From positions 49,328 through 113,327 of the forward strand of contig JAEINP010000011.1 in NCBI GenBank assembly GCA_016342355.1: DNA of 64,000 nt, given 5' to 3'. Positions 6,553 to 15,418 of this stretch are shown piece after piece (positions within the stretch are counted from its first letter, which is position 1; every line of letters begins with the position of its first letter). The DNA is from Desulfatibacillum sp. Its GTDB lineage: Bacteria > Desulfobacterota > Desulfobacteria > Desulfobacterales > Desulfatibacillaceae. The notes beneath the pieces were generated by a model, which made no database searches, had not been told where the DNA came from, and worked only from the letters and a program-made list of their open reading frames with translations. The translations under genes and the position numbers were made by a program.

Positions 6553-8766
6553 TCAGGCCCTGGCGACCTGGACCAGTGAAGTGTTCATGACAGCGGCGCC
6601 GCCTCCGGAATAAGCATCCTTGGTGAGGGTGTTGGCGCAGGCGCCCCGATCCACCCCGGACTTGTCGGGCTGGTACCAGGCGCCTTCAAAAAGGCTGACC
6701 ACGCCGGGCTTGATGCGCCGGGTGACAAAGGCTGTAATGGAAACTCGGCCCCGGCCGTTGAAAACCTCTATCTTGTCCCCGTCAACCACCCCGCGGGCCT
6801 CCGCATCCTCCGGGTGTATCCAGAGCCGGTGAGGTTCCACTTCCGCCAGCCACTCCACCTTGTACAGTTCCGAGTGGACCCGGTTTCTGGGATGGGGGGT
6901 CAGCAATTGGAGCGGATATTTTTCGAACAGAGGATCGTTCCTGTCTTCAAAGGTCGGCATGTATTTGGGTATGGGCGGACATTGAGGTTTGTTCATATCA
7001 GCCACTCTTTGCGAGTAAATTTCGATCTTACCGGAAGGCGTCTCAAAGGGGTTGTTCTCCGGGTCTTCAATCTGCTTGCGAAAGGCGATGTAGGGCTTGT
7101 CCATCTTCACGCGGTGGATGCCGTCGTTCTTGAATTTGTCAAAGTCGGTGACGTATTTGCTGGTGACCGGGTTCTGGGCGACCATGAGCTTTAATATTTC
7201 TTCTTCCGCACCCAGCCGGAAATTCTCAATGTCCAGGCGCTCAGCCAGCATGTCGCAGATTTCCAGGTCTGACTTGCATTCGCCCAGGGGCTCGATAGCC
7301 CGGTTGACATAGGTGTAATAAGGCCCGGACGGCCAGGCATAGGTCAGGTCGCTTCTTTCGGCGGCGGTGGTTACGGGCAGGAGCAGGTCGGCATACCGGG
7401 CCTGGGCGGTCAAAAAAAGCTCGTTGACCGCAAAGAAAGGCAATTTTTTCAAAGCCAAATCGCCCTTGTTTGAATTGCCGATCTGGTTGAGATAATTGTT
7501 GCACACAGACCAGGCCATTTGAATATCCGCCGGATATCCGCCTTGTTTTCCCTCCAGCATGGCCTCCCAGAGTTTGTTGATATGGATGCGTTTGATAACC
7601 CGGTCCCGTATGTCCAGGGTGCCCTTGATCTTGGGACCTGTCATTTCCACCGGATTTTTACCGGGCGGAATGGCGGACATGCGGAACATATGCCCGATGG
7701 GAATACCCATAAGCCCGCCGCAGGCTGAGCCGCCTTCTTTGCCCACGTTGCCGGTCATGGCCGAAAGGGTGGCGGCGAAGCGGTTGTATTGTTCGCCCAT
7801 GGCGCTTCGGGCCGGACCCTGGCAATCCATTAAGGCAGCAGGTTTGGCTGTTGCATATACCCGGGCGACCTCGGTTATAGTATGGGCCGGAACCCCGCAG
7901 ATGGCCTCCGCCCACTCAGGGGTCTTGGCCTGACCATCTTCTTTACCCAGGATGTAGTCCTTGAACAGATCAAAACCCACGGTGTATTTGTCCAGAAAAT
8001 CCTGATCATGAAGATTTTCAGTGATCATGACATAGGCCATGGCCGCCATCATGGCCGTGTCCGTTCCCGGATAAATGGGAATCCACTGGTCCGCGACCGT
8101 GGCGGCGGTGTCTGTGTAACGGGGTTCGATGGAAATCACCCTGGCCCCGTTCTCCTTGGCCTTGATCAGGTGATGCATGGTGTTGGTCCCGGATATCATG
8201 CGGGCCGGGTCCCAGCCCCAGAGAATGATCACCTTGGAATTCAGCATATCTTCCCGGCCATGGCCCACCATGACACTGCCGTACTGAACCAGGGAGGCCC
8301 ACACCGCGCCCTCCGACGATAAGTTGCCGTAATGGGTGGTGTATCCGCCAAACTGGTTGAGCAGCCGTGAGGCGGCTAAGGACCCGTTGTGGAGGCTGGC
8401 GAGATAGGCGCCGCCCGTCATGAGCAGGATGGAGGCCGGGCCGTATTTGTCCTTGGTCTCTTTCAGTTTGGCGGCCAAAATGCCCAGGGCCTCGTCCCAG
8501 GAAATACGCTGGAATTTGCCTTCGCCCTTCTCGCCGATCCGCTTTTGCGGGTACATGAGTCGCTCGGGATGGTGGACGTATTTTCTATAGGCGCGACACC
8601 TCAGACAGGTGCGGAGCTGTTTGTTGGAGTCGGGGTGATCGTCGCCTTCCACGCGAATGATGGTGTTGCCTTTCACATGGAGGCGCAAAGGACAGCGCCC
8701 GCCGCAATCAAAGGCGGACGTGGCCCGGACTATGCGGACTTCATTGGATTCTTGTGGATTTGACAA
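6553..8766 (-). CDS. Molybdopterin oxidoreductase catalytic subunit, DMSO-reductase family, cytoplasmic form
   Basis: 737 residues. Order: N-terminal FeS motif region (residues 17-57), 'RISWDEALGIL' start of the molybdopterin domains, 'GGYTTHYGNLSSEG' with the likely Mo-ligand Ser, 'VIILWGWDPARM', 'PGTDTAMMAAMAYVMI', and a C-terminal dinucleotide-binding domain ('LTPHPRNRVHSELY', 'WIHPEDAEARGVVDGD'). It has no Tat signal, so it should stay in the cytoplasm. In DmsA-like enzymes the FeS site is C-x3-C-x3-C...C; here the first Cys is Ser17 (context 'ATSAFDCGGRC'), while C21, C25, C54 remain and an extra C57 appears ('CLRC' where relatives have 'CLRG'). The start is TTG at 8766 with AAGGAGG 6 nt upstream. 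The substrate cannot be told from sequence (S-oxide, N-oxide or other). Confidence 0.88.
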   Translation of the reverse strand: MSNPQESNEVRIVRATSAFDCGGRCPLRLHVKGNTIIRVEGDDHPDSNKQLRTCLRCRAYRKYVHHPERLMYPQKRIGEKGEGKFQRISWDEALGILAAKLKETKDKYGPASILLMTGGAYLASLHNGSLAASRLLNQFGGYTTHYGNLSSEGAVWASLVQYGSVMVGHGREDMLNSKVIILWGWDPARMISGTNTMHHLIKAKENGARVISIEPRYTDTAATVADQWIPIYPGTDTAMMAAMAYVMITENLHDQDFLDKYTVGFDLFKDYILGKEDGQAKTPEWAEAICGVPAHTITEVARVYATAKPAALMDCQGPARSAMGEQYNRFAATLSAMTGNVGKEGGSACGGLMGIPIGHMFRMSAIPPGKNPVEMTGPKIKGTLDIRDRVIKRIHINKLWEAMLEGKQGGYPADIQMAWSVCNNYLNQIGNSNKGDLALKKLPFFAVNELFLTAQARYADLLLPVTTAAERSDLTYAWPSGPYYTYVNRAIEPLGECKSDLEICDMLAERLDIENFRLGAEEEILKLMVAQNPVTSKYVTDFDKFKNDGIHRVKMDKPYIAFRKQIEDPENNPFETPSGKIEIYSQRVADMNKPQCPPIPKYMPTFEDRNDPLFEKYPLQLLTPHPRNRVHSELYKVEWLAEVEPHRLWIHPEDAEARGVVDGDKIEVFNGRGRVSITAFVTRRIKPGVVSLFEGAWYQPDKSGVDRGACANTLTKDAYSGGGAAVMNTSLVQVARA

Positions 8767-9268
8767 AGCGGCCTCCTTAAAGGTTGTGCATGATTGCTTT
8801 CCCTCTGAATCGGATCATGGAAGATTTCACTGAGTCATTAAATCATGGGTTATGCGGCATGGCAATTTTGGAGCAATCAAAGGGGGCGGGAAAGACTAAC
8901 ACAGGGTCAAATCACTTAGTAATTACAATTTTTACGGATATGAAATGATTTATTATAACCATTGAGGCCCGTCCGTGTCGTTCTGTCTTTTTGGCTAGCA
9001 CGGTCGTGTAAAATCGGGCCAAGGGCAAACCCCTCACGGGGCATGGGTCCAATCTTTATTTGCTGTTTGAGGATATTTGGCTATTGGAAAAATGAAATCA
9101 GCCCATTGAGATATAAAGCCGTGACAACTCTCTACCAAAGCCCAATAAAGGCGGCCGGAAACGGCCTTTCGAAGCAGAAAAGGGGCGAATAAGGCGGGAG
9201 AAACCTCCATTAGATTTCCATGGAGATTTCTCCGCCTGGTTTTTCAAAAAATTCAATTCAGTTCAGAT
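8767..9268. other. Intergenic region with a strong hairpin at 9192-9237
   Basis: Between two minus-strand genes. Near its right end AGGCGGGAGAAA-CC-TCCAT (9192-9210) pairs with ATGGA-GA-TTTCTCCGCCT (9220-9237), a long interrupted stem, followed on the plus strand by GGTTTTTC. On the minus strand it lies just past the ALDH-ADH stop codon, so it may stabilise or end that mRNA, but the T run is on the plus side. A 76-codon plus-strand frame (8962-9192) precedes it; its translation is basic and featureless and is not called as a gene. The left part should hold the promoter of the molybdoenzyme. Confidence 0.55.
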
Positions 9269-11929
9269 TTAGAAAACCTGTTTATACAACTCCACAATGT
9301 CGTTGGGGTCGACTACCGGCCGGGCGTTAAACAGGGTCGGCGTGTCGGCAATGGCATGGAAAGGCGCCATTAACAAGGCGTCTTCCGTGACTCCCACCTG
9401 ACTCAGGCGCATGGGGTGCCCGGTGGATTCCATGAGTTTTTCCACGGCGTCTGCGGCTGCCAGGGCCGCCTCGCGTTTGTCCATAGCGCCGATGCTCACG
9501 CCCATGGCCTGGGCGATCAGGGCCAGTTTGTCGGTTGCATGATCCACGTTGTAGCGCATGACCGCGGGAAGCACGATGCCGCAGGCTGCTCCATGGGGCA
9601 CGTTACAGAGCATGCCCACGGTGTGGGCCATGGAGTGGGCCAGACCCACCTGGGCGATGGAGAAGGCCCACCCGGCGGTGGTGGCGCCGATCTGCAGATT
9701 GAGGCGGGCGTCTTCATCCTTTCCGTTAGCGATGGCCCGGGGCAGGTTTGCTGCAATCAGGCGAATGGCCTGGAGGGCGTGGCCGTCGCAGATGGCGTTG
9801 GACATGGTGCTGGTAAGGGCCTCCACAGCGTGGGTCATGGCGTCCATGGCCGTGGTGGCGGTGAGGCCGGGAGGCAGGGACAGGGTGAATATGGGGTCCA
9901 GAATGGCTGTGTTGGGCACAATATAATTATCGATAATATAGACTTTGCGTCCGGCGGTGTTGCTTTTGATAACCGCGGCGCTGGTTACCTCGCTTCCCGT
10001 GCCCGAGGTGGTGGGGATGCAGATATGGGGAATCTGGGGTTCGGTCAGGCGCATAAGCGCTATATGGTCGTCCGCCTTGCCTCCGTTTTTCAGGGTCACG
10101 CAGACGGCCTTGGCCGTGTCGATCACGCTGCCTCCGCCCACGCTCACAATGAGGTCCGCGCCCTTTTCCCGGGCCGCGGCCACGGCTGCGTCCACGGTGG
10201 CCAAGTCGGAATCCTGGGAGATTTCATCAAAGACGCCTGCGCAGAAACTTCCCAAAGCGTCCTCAACCAGCTTGACCAGCCCGGCCCCGCGCACTCCGGC
10301 ATCGCTTAGGATCAGGGCCTTGTGGCCTCCCAGGCGAACCACTTCCCGGCTTATGGAAGGCAGGCATCCATGGCCAGCAATGACCAGGGTGGGGGTCATG
10401 TACTGGACAAAGGGGATTTTTAGATCATCGGAAAAGAGCTTCATGGTGAAATTGCTGTTATGGTCGGCGCTGGCGGACACATGGACCCGTTTGATCTGGG
10501 TGTATTCGGCCAGGCCTGCATGGCCCAGCTCGCGGCCCACGCCGGACTGTTTGTAGCCGCCAAAGGGGCAGAAGTCGCCGAAGGCGTGATAGTTGTTGAT
10601 CCACATGGTGCCGGTGTTGATCTGATGGGCGATGCGTTCGGCCCGCGCCGTGCTCCGGGAGAACACTCCGCCAGCCAGGCCGTAGTCGGAATCGTTGGCC
10701 ATGGACACGGCTTCCTCTTCGGTATCGTACTTGAGCACGCACACCACGGGTCCGAATATTTCCTCCCGGGCGACGCGCATGCTGTTATTGACTCCGGCGA
10801 AAATAGTGGGGCGATAGTAAAAGCCCCCGTCCAGGCCTTCCACATGGGCGCGCTCGCCGCCGGTAACCACCTGGGCGCCTTCATCCCGTCCGATCTGAAC
10901 ATAGCGTTCCACTGTGGCCAATTGGGATCCATTGGCCAGGGGGCCTTGCTGGGAGGCCGGGTCCAGTTGATACCCAATCCGGAGTTGCTCGGCCCGGGAT
11001 TTCATCTTGCCCAGGAATTCATCGTAAATTTTGGAGGCAACAAGGACACGGGTGCCGGACTCGCACACCTGGCCTTGATGGAAGAAGGTTCCGAACAAAG
11101 CGCCTTCCACGGCCAAGTCGATGTCCGCGTCATCACAAATAATGTTGGCGGATTTGCCGCCCAACTCCAGGGTGACCTTTTTCACCGTGTCGGCGGCCAT
11201 TTTCATAATTTGCCTGCCCACCTGGGTGCTGCCTGTAAAGGCGATTTTATCCACGGCCTTGTGGGTGCACAGGGTGTGGCCCAGTTCGCCGCCAGGACCG
11301 GCTATGACGTTGACTACGCCAGGGGGGATGCCGGCGGCCTTGGCGCATTCGGCGATGATCAAAGCGCCCAGGGGCGTGGAGGTGGCGGGCTTGAGGACAA
11401 TGGTGTTGCCCATGGCGATGGCCTGGCCGATCTTCCAGAAGGCCATGCTCATGGGAAAATTCCATGGAATGATGCCTACGCATACCCCTATGGGTTCGCG
11501 GCGGATGTAATCACGGCCCGGGGCAAATACGTTTCCGGCGTAGGGGATATCCTCTTCCCAGGGGAACTTGGTGGCCGAGTAATGGGCGAAATTCCGCAGC
11601 AATTGGGAGCCGAGCATGCCCCAATATTTGGCGAGGCCGATGACCTGGCCCGAGTCCATGGATTCGGTGATGGCCATGCGCAGGGTTTGTTGGGTGACCT
11701 GATCGGCGAATGCGTTGAGTTTTTCGGCCCTGGCGGCGGGGGAAATACGGCTCCATACGCCGCTGTCAAAGGCTTGGCGGGCGGCCAGGATGGCGGCTTC
11801 CGCGTCTACGGCTCCGGCCATGGCGACCTGGGCGACGGGAACGCCTGTGCCCGGATCGATGGATTCAAAGGTATCGCCGCTGGCGGCATCCACAAATTCT
11901 CCGTTGATGAATAATTTGTACTGTTCCAT
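9269..11929 (-). CDS. Bifunctional fusion: NAD(P)-aldehyde dehydrogenase + iron-type alcohol dehydrogenase
   Basis: 886 residues in one uninterrupted frame. Residues 1 to about 495 are a classical, non-acylating aldehyde dehydrogenase: 'PWNFP' with N157, 'FTGSTQVGR', 'LELGGKS' with E255, and 'GQVCESGTR' with nucleophile C289, then 'EEIFGPVV'. Residues about 505-886 are a group III (iron) alcohol dehydrogenase: 'GGGSVIDTAKA' for NAD, 'PTTSGTGSEVT', and metal ligands in 'MDAMTHAVEA', 'GLAHSMAHTVG' and 'VPHG'. The order is that of AdhE, but AdhE carries a CoA-acylating ALDH, whereas this one has the hydrolytic type. It could oxidise an alcohol to the acid with channelling of the aldehyde. The ATG at 11929 has CAGGAG 9 nt upstream; an in-frame ATG 30 codons earlier has a low-quality leader and was not used. 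It appears monocistronic. Confidence 0.88.
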   Translation of the reverse strand: MEQYKLFINGEFVDAASGDTFESIDPGTGVPVAQVAMAGAVDAEAAILAARQAFDSGVWSRISPAARAEKLNAFADQVTQQTLRMAITESMDSGQVIGLAKYWGMLGSQLLRNFAHYSATKFPWEEDIPYAGNVFAPGRDYIRREPIGVCVGIIPWNFPMSMAFWKIGQAIAMGNTIVLKPATSTPLGALIIAECAKAAGIPPGVVNVIAGPGGELGHTLCTHKAVDKIAFTGSTQVGRQIMKMAADTVKKVTLELGGKSANIICDDADIDLAVEGALFGTFFHQGQVCESGTRVLVASKIYDEFLGKMKSRAEQLRIGYQLDPASQQGPLANGSQLATVERYVQIGRDEGAQVVTGGERAHVEGLDGGFYYRPTIFAGVNNSMRVAREEIFGPVVCVLKYDTEEEAVSMANDSDYGLAGGVFSRSTARAERIAHQINTGTMWINNYHAFGDFCPFGGYKQSGVGRELGHAGLAEYTQIKRVHVSASADHNSNFTMKLFSDDLKIPFVQYMTPTLVIAGHGCLPSISREVVRLGGHKALILSDAGVRGAGLVKLVEDALGSFCAGVFDEISQDSDLATVDAAVAAAREKGADLIVSVGGGSVIDTAKAVCVTLKNGGKADDHIALMRLTEPQIPHICIPTTSGTGSEVTSAAVIKSNTAGRKVYIIDNYIVPNTAILDPIFTLSLPPGLTATTAMDAMTHAVEALTSTMSNAICDGHALQAIRLIAANLPRAIANGKDEDARLNLQIGATTAGWAFSIAQVGLAHSMAHTVGMLCNVPHGAACGIVLPAVMRYNVDHATDKLALIAQAMGVSIGAMDKREAALAAADAVEKLMESTGHPMRLSQVGVTEDALLMAPFHAIADTPTLFNARPVVDPNDIVELYKQVF

Positions 11930-12457
11930 GCTAAAATCTCCTGTTTTGGTGGGTTTGGGGTTTTGAGGAAAAAAGTCCATTTTGGGTTTTGGGTTGCAAC
12001 TCCGCTTCAGGGCGGGCATGAGACAATAGGCTTACACGGCAGCTTCCGGCCCCATCATGAAACAGGAGTATTCTAAAAATTTATGTTTATTCCTGAAATT
12101 ACTTTTTACTCCAATCCTTTTCAGCCTGTTATTACGCTTAAATAATTGGTATTTATTTAATATGTCCGTTTTCAACCACTCCGCGCCACAGCACGACGAA
12201 AAGGCGGATGCAACCTTTATGCAAAGGCAATCCCAAGCCACATAAGCATGCTCAAGTAGTCGAATTTAATTTGGAACTTTTTAGTTGGGCGGTGGACAAC
12301 GCCCCAGAATGGGCGTCCCAACTCGCAGAATGGAGATAGTTTAAACCACCAATGAAACAGATGTCAAATATTTGGTCTGTTTCATAAAAACTATCGTTTT
12401 AGGCTAAAACATTGCAATGTTTCCCATCTTGTTTTACAAATAAGGAGGATTTGTAAA
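11930..12457. other. Divergent promoter region
   Basis: AT-rich spacer between the ALDH-ADH fusion (minus) and the 762-residue protein (plus). It contains an inverted repeat TTAAATAA (12138-12145) / TTATTTAA (12153-12160) and the larger dyad at 12352-12385. Short frames on both strands lack ribosome-binding sites and recognisable sequence. Confidence 0.5.
12352..12385. promoter_or_regulatory. Operator-like dyad upstream of the 762-aa protein gene
   Basis: Outer arms ATGAAACAGA (12352-12361) and TCTGTTTCAT (12376-12385) are perfect inverted repeats of 10 bp around an inner palindrome CAAATATTTG (12365-12374). It lies 73 bases before the start codon. The AT-rich inner part and lack of a T run fit a protein-binding site better than a terminator. 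No regulator gene is adjacent. Confidence 0.5.
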
Positions 12458-14746
12458 ATGGACCCAACCTTTCGGGAGATACCCCATAAAAACAGCATCA
12501 TGGAGAACAACATGCCTTCTATGCCCCCCCGCATTGTTTCGGCCCTCATGGCGGTCTTTCCCACGCCCGGCAGCTTTCACCAATTCGCAGGAAACAGCGA
12601 AAATACCAAGGCCCTGGCGTCGTTCACATCATTTGCCGCCCAAAATGGAATCCTTGAAACAGACGAGGTTTCCTCCTTTGAAAAGTTCGTCGCCGGGAAT
12701 GCCAGACCCAAAGAGGCCTGCAAACCGCCTTATCAAATGAATTTTGGAGACTTTTTCGACCAAAAAGAGACCCTGCTTGAGTTGAACATCTCCGTGCGCG
12801 CCTTGACGGACCGCATCAATGCCCTGCTGGATCTGTACGGAATTGATTTGCCCAGGGTGGGCAACTCCATGCTATCCAGACTGAAAAAGGAAAAAGCGGA
12901 CACGACTCACAAACAAAATGTACTCAGGAGCCTGGCTTTTTGGCTGGGGCATGACCGGGGCCATTTGGGGCCGCAATGGAATTATGAAACCCTTATGGAG
13001 CTTTGCCGGGGCGGAAGGCAGCAGGTGGACCATAAGGAGGGGGTGAGAATCGGCTTTGCCCTGTACAGCCGGGGTGATGTGATTGATCATGAAACCGTGG
13101 GATGGTTAAAGGGGGAGCTTAAAGGCTATATACAGCAGTCCATCGGGCGCTTTGTTTACGGCAAATGGGGCAAGGTGCGTTCCCACGATATAACCACCCT
13201 GTATGTGGATCTCCCCAAGGAGGAGCAAGTTAGTAATCCGGCCTCGTATCGGCAGTGCCTGCGCAGCGCGCTTTCCCTGGCCCATCAGATTGCCATCCGG
13301 TGGGCCTTGTCAAAATATTATTCCCAGAATCGTTTTTTGTCCATTGGCGTTGCGGCCGGGAATTTTGACAGCCTGGACAACTACCTGCTGCCCATCCTGA
13401 ACGCCAAACTTCCCGGCGATCCCGCCATTCGCCTGACCGACTATGCCCGGCAATGCGCTTTGATCAATGACATCCGCGCCCTGCTATGCCCGGGCCCTGC
13501 GGAGATCACCCTTTTTAACGATGAAGCGCTAACGATCTGGTGGGTGGTGGGGGTATGGAGCACCCTGTATTTTGATTTCATACCGGACCTGTTGAAAGAT
13601 AAGACACTTCAGAACGACCCGGCTTCCACAACACTCTTTTTCACCACGCTCTATCCTTCGGTCGTGAGCGCCCAGGATGTCGACGGCGGGGACCAGCCCA
13701 ACGCTCTTTCCACCTTTCTCCGGTTTCCCCACAACTCCCTGCTTGGCCTGGAAATCGCCAAGACGCTATACTACCGCCGAAGGTTCTGGGACGCCAACGA
13801 GATCCTGAGAATTATCCTCAGCCTCAACCCCACCCACTTGAACGCCAGAACCCTGCGCATGGTTTTATTGCGCAATCTGGCCCTGGACGCCCCTTCCTAT
13901 GCCATTGCCGAAGGAATGTTTGAACAAGCCCATTTGGAGGCGGCGTTCATTCTGGAAAACTGCGCCTTTCTTTCCGAGGATTTCTATTGCGAGCACGCCG
14001 TGCTCTTCCTGGCCCAGGCCATGACAACCCTGCGCTATCTGCGCAAAGGAAATGGTGCGATTGAAGGCGAGGCAAACGCCGATCACCACAAAAGAAAAAT
14101 ATTCGCCGGGTTGGAAAAAGCGGATAGTGCATTTATGAACGGCATGACAGTTTCCCCCACGGGTGTCAGGGCCAACTATCTGCTTAATTCTGTCAAGGTG
14201 ATCAAAAGCGTTTTAAAAAACGACGACAGGATCTTCTCGGACCCGAACAGGCCCGTTGACGGCCCGCCCTCCACTGTGCGCAAACCCATCTATGACTTGC
14301 AATGGCAACTGGGATACCTGCGGGAAGATTTGCCTCAAACAAGGCCATATGAATTGATGGAGAATGTTTTTAAATTATACACGGAGGTTCATGACGACTC
14401 CATTTCTCTCCAGGCTTACCGCCCAACCACCTACTATTGTACGGCTGTGGTTTGGTGGGATCTTTTCCCGGAGCGAACAGTCGCCTGCGCCCGGCGCACC
14501 ATAAGACTGCTGGAAGGCGCCGCGGATCTTGCCAGGGAAATGGACAAAAAGGATGTTTGCATATACGCCTTCACACGCACTTACGGCGAAATGATTCCCG
14601 CCCAGGAATTTGTAAGGCATATCGAGAAAATGCTGCGGGTGGTGCACGCCTATGTGGGGGCGGATCTGTCCGCGCGCAAGAGCACGGAGGTGATCGAACC
14701 GCCGGATGGCAAGCCCATGAATCTGCTCATGACGTTGAATTTCTGA
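12458..14746 (+). CDS. Large protein of unknown function (762 aa)
   Basis: I do not recognise this protein. It has no signal peptide. Residues about 80-135 are helical with a leucine-rich stretch ('LLELNISVRALTDRINALLD') and a basic 'LSRLKKEKADTTHKQNVLRS' segment; residues about 355-380 contain an aromatic hydrophobic run ('LTIWWVVGVWSTLYFDFIPD'). The C-terminal half (about 440-740) is helical with alternating 'AKTLYYRRRFWDANEILRI' and 'LNPTHLNARTLRMVLLRN' segments that look like degenerate TPR units. The start has an ideal AAGGAGG 10-11 nt upstream; in-frame ATGs at codons 15 and 19 are less likely. It is flanked by a divergent metabolic gene and by mobile-element debris. A scaffold or regulatory role through TPR-like repeats is a guess. 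Confidence 0.7.
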   Translation: MDPTFREIPHKNSIMENNMPSMPPRIVSALMAVFPTPGSFHQFAGNSENTKALASFTSFAAQNGILETDEVSSFEKFVAGNARPKEACKPPYQMNFGDFFDQKETLLELNISVRALTDRINALLDLYGIDLPRVGNSMLSRLKKEKADTTHKQNVLRSLAFWLGHDRGHLGPQWNYETLMELCRGGRQQVDHKEGVRIGFALYSRGDVIDHETVGWLKGELKGYIQQSIGRFVYGKWGKVRSHDITTLYVDLPKEEQVSNPASYRQCLRSALSLAHQIAIRWALSKYYSQNRFLSIGVAAGNFDSLDNYLLPILNAKLPGDPAIRLTDYARQCALINDIRALLCPGPAEITLFNDEALTIWWVVGVWSTLYFDFIPDLLKDKTLQNDPASTTLFFTTLYPSVVSAQDVDGGDQPNALSTFLRFPHNSLLGLEIAKTLYYRRRFWDANEILRIILSLNPTHLNARTLRMVLLRNLALDAPSYAIAEGMFEQAHLEAAFILENCAFLSEDFYCEHAVLFLAQAMTTLRYLRKGNGAIEGEANADHHKRKIFAGLEKADSAFMNGMTVSPTGVRANYLLNSVKVIKSVLKNDDRIFSDPNRPVDGPPSTVRKPIYDLQWQLGYLREDLPQTRPYELMENVFKLYTEVHDDSISLQAYRPTTYYCTAVVWWDLFPERTVACARRTIRLLEGAADLAREMDKKDVCIYAFTRTYGEMIPAQEFVRHIEKMLRVVHAYVGADLSARKSTEVIEPPDGKPMNLLMTLNF

Positions 14747-14973
14747 AAGGCTTTGGCTTGATGGCTTGGCGAACAAATCAAAAATAATGTATTATTTCAG
14801 TATGATACTTAGAAAGGGGGTTAGAAACGGATGTCCCGCAGAGCCCATAAAGTTAGTCGATTACGCAAGGACGTCCCCAACTTTCCAGGCGCGATTGTAA
14901 CCACTTTGAACCTTCGTATGGTGATATGTAATCGGTCCATGGAGAAAATCACTTGCTTTTTTCCTTTCGGGAT

Positions 14974-15028
14974 CTTATTTTAGGATAACAACTTAAGCTA
15001 AAATAACAAAGAGCCTTATTTTAGGATA
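14974..15028 (+). promoter_or_regulatory. Repeat cluster, probable operator of the former Fic gene
   Basis: CTTATTTTAGGATA occurs twice in direct orientation (14974-14987 and 15015-15028), with the inverted core CTAAAATAA (14998-15006) between them. The cluster ends 12 bases before the GTG of the Fic remnant. Three spaced half-sites of this kind suggest cooperative binding by a regulator; several Fic proteins carry a C-terminal winged helix and may control themselves, but here that part of the gene is gone. Confidence 0.5.
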
Positions 15029-15040
15029 GAGGCAAGCAAT

Positions 15041-15136
15041 GTGAAACGAGAACTCCAAGGCGAGTACGTAACCGTATCGACTGTGGGTGAGAAGGTCCAG
15101 GCTTTTGTACCTGCGCCCCTAAAGTTTCCTTATTGA
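15041..15136 (+). pseudogene. Remnant of a Fic-family (AMP-transferase) gene, N-terminus only
   Basis: A GTG-started frame of 31 codons reads MKRELQGEYVTVSTVGEKVQ followed by AFVPAPL and then runs into TGA. The 'G-x-Y-x3-st-x-GE-x-v-x-AFvPaPL' pattern is the typical beginning of large Fic-domain proteins, which continue 'PLPP...' into a Fic_N domain. Here the sequence diverges right after 'PAPL', and no HPFxxGNGR catalytic motif follows in any frame nearby. The word CCCTAAAGTT occurs at the break and again about 40 bases later, so a deletion between short repeats is possible. Confidence 0.6.
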
Positions 15137-15418
15137 GTTACTTAAATACGTCCCTAAAGTTCATTAACCAGATTTCCGTCCTTATTGTATTCCATGCGGG
15201 AAGAATTTAGAAGGGCGTTGGTGATTTCAACCACTCAGTCCCGGATGAAATATTCACGAGGCTTCAAAATACTGCACCTGGACCAGCCTGTCTACGTCGA
15301 TCACAAGGCGGCTTTTGTCAGATTAGGCGATTACACAGGGATGTCCCCGAGAATTTCTTTACAACAAACGGGCTGACACAGAATTCTGAACACTGCCCCG
15401 GAATCTCAACCGACTGTA

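Larger units (their letters stand above)
14747..15418. other. Gene-free region with decayed accessory sequence
   Basis: Holds a promoter-like repeat cluster and a Fic N-terminal remnant (listed separately) and two related words, GATTACGCAAGGACGTCCCC (from 14859) and GATTACACAGGGATGTCCCC (from 15329). These resemble sequences often found next to REP-associated transposases. A 63-codon frame at 15185-15376 has no recognisable content. Confidence 0.5.

Noticed and set aside
8962..9192. 76-codon plus-strand frame ahead of a hairpin
   Set aside because: No ribosome-binding site, no recognisable sequence; possibly part of an untranslated RNA, but nothing supports it directly.
10460..11914. 484-codon plus-strand frame opposite the ALDH-ADH gene
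   Set aside because: Antisense to strongly conserved enzyme sequence; Gly/His/Ala-rich translation typical of a shadow in GC-rich DNA.
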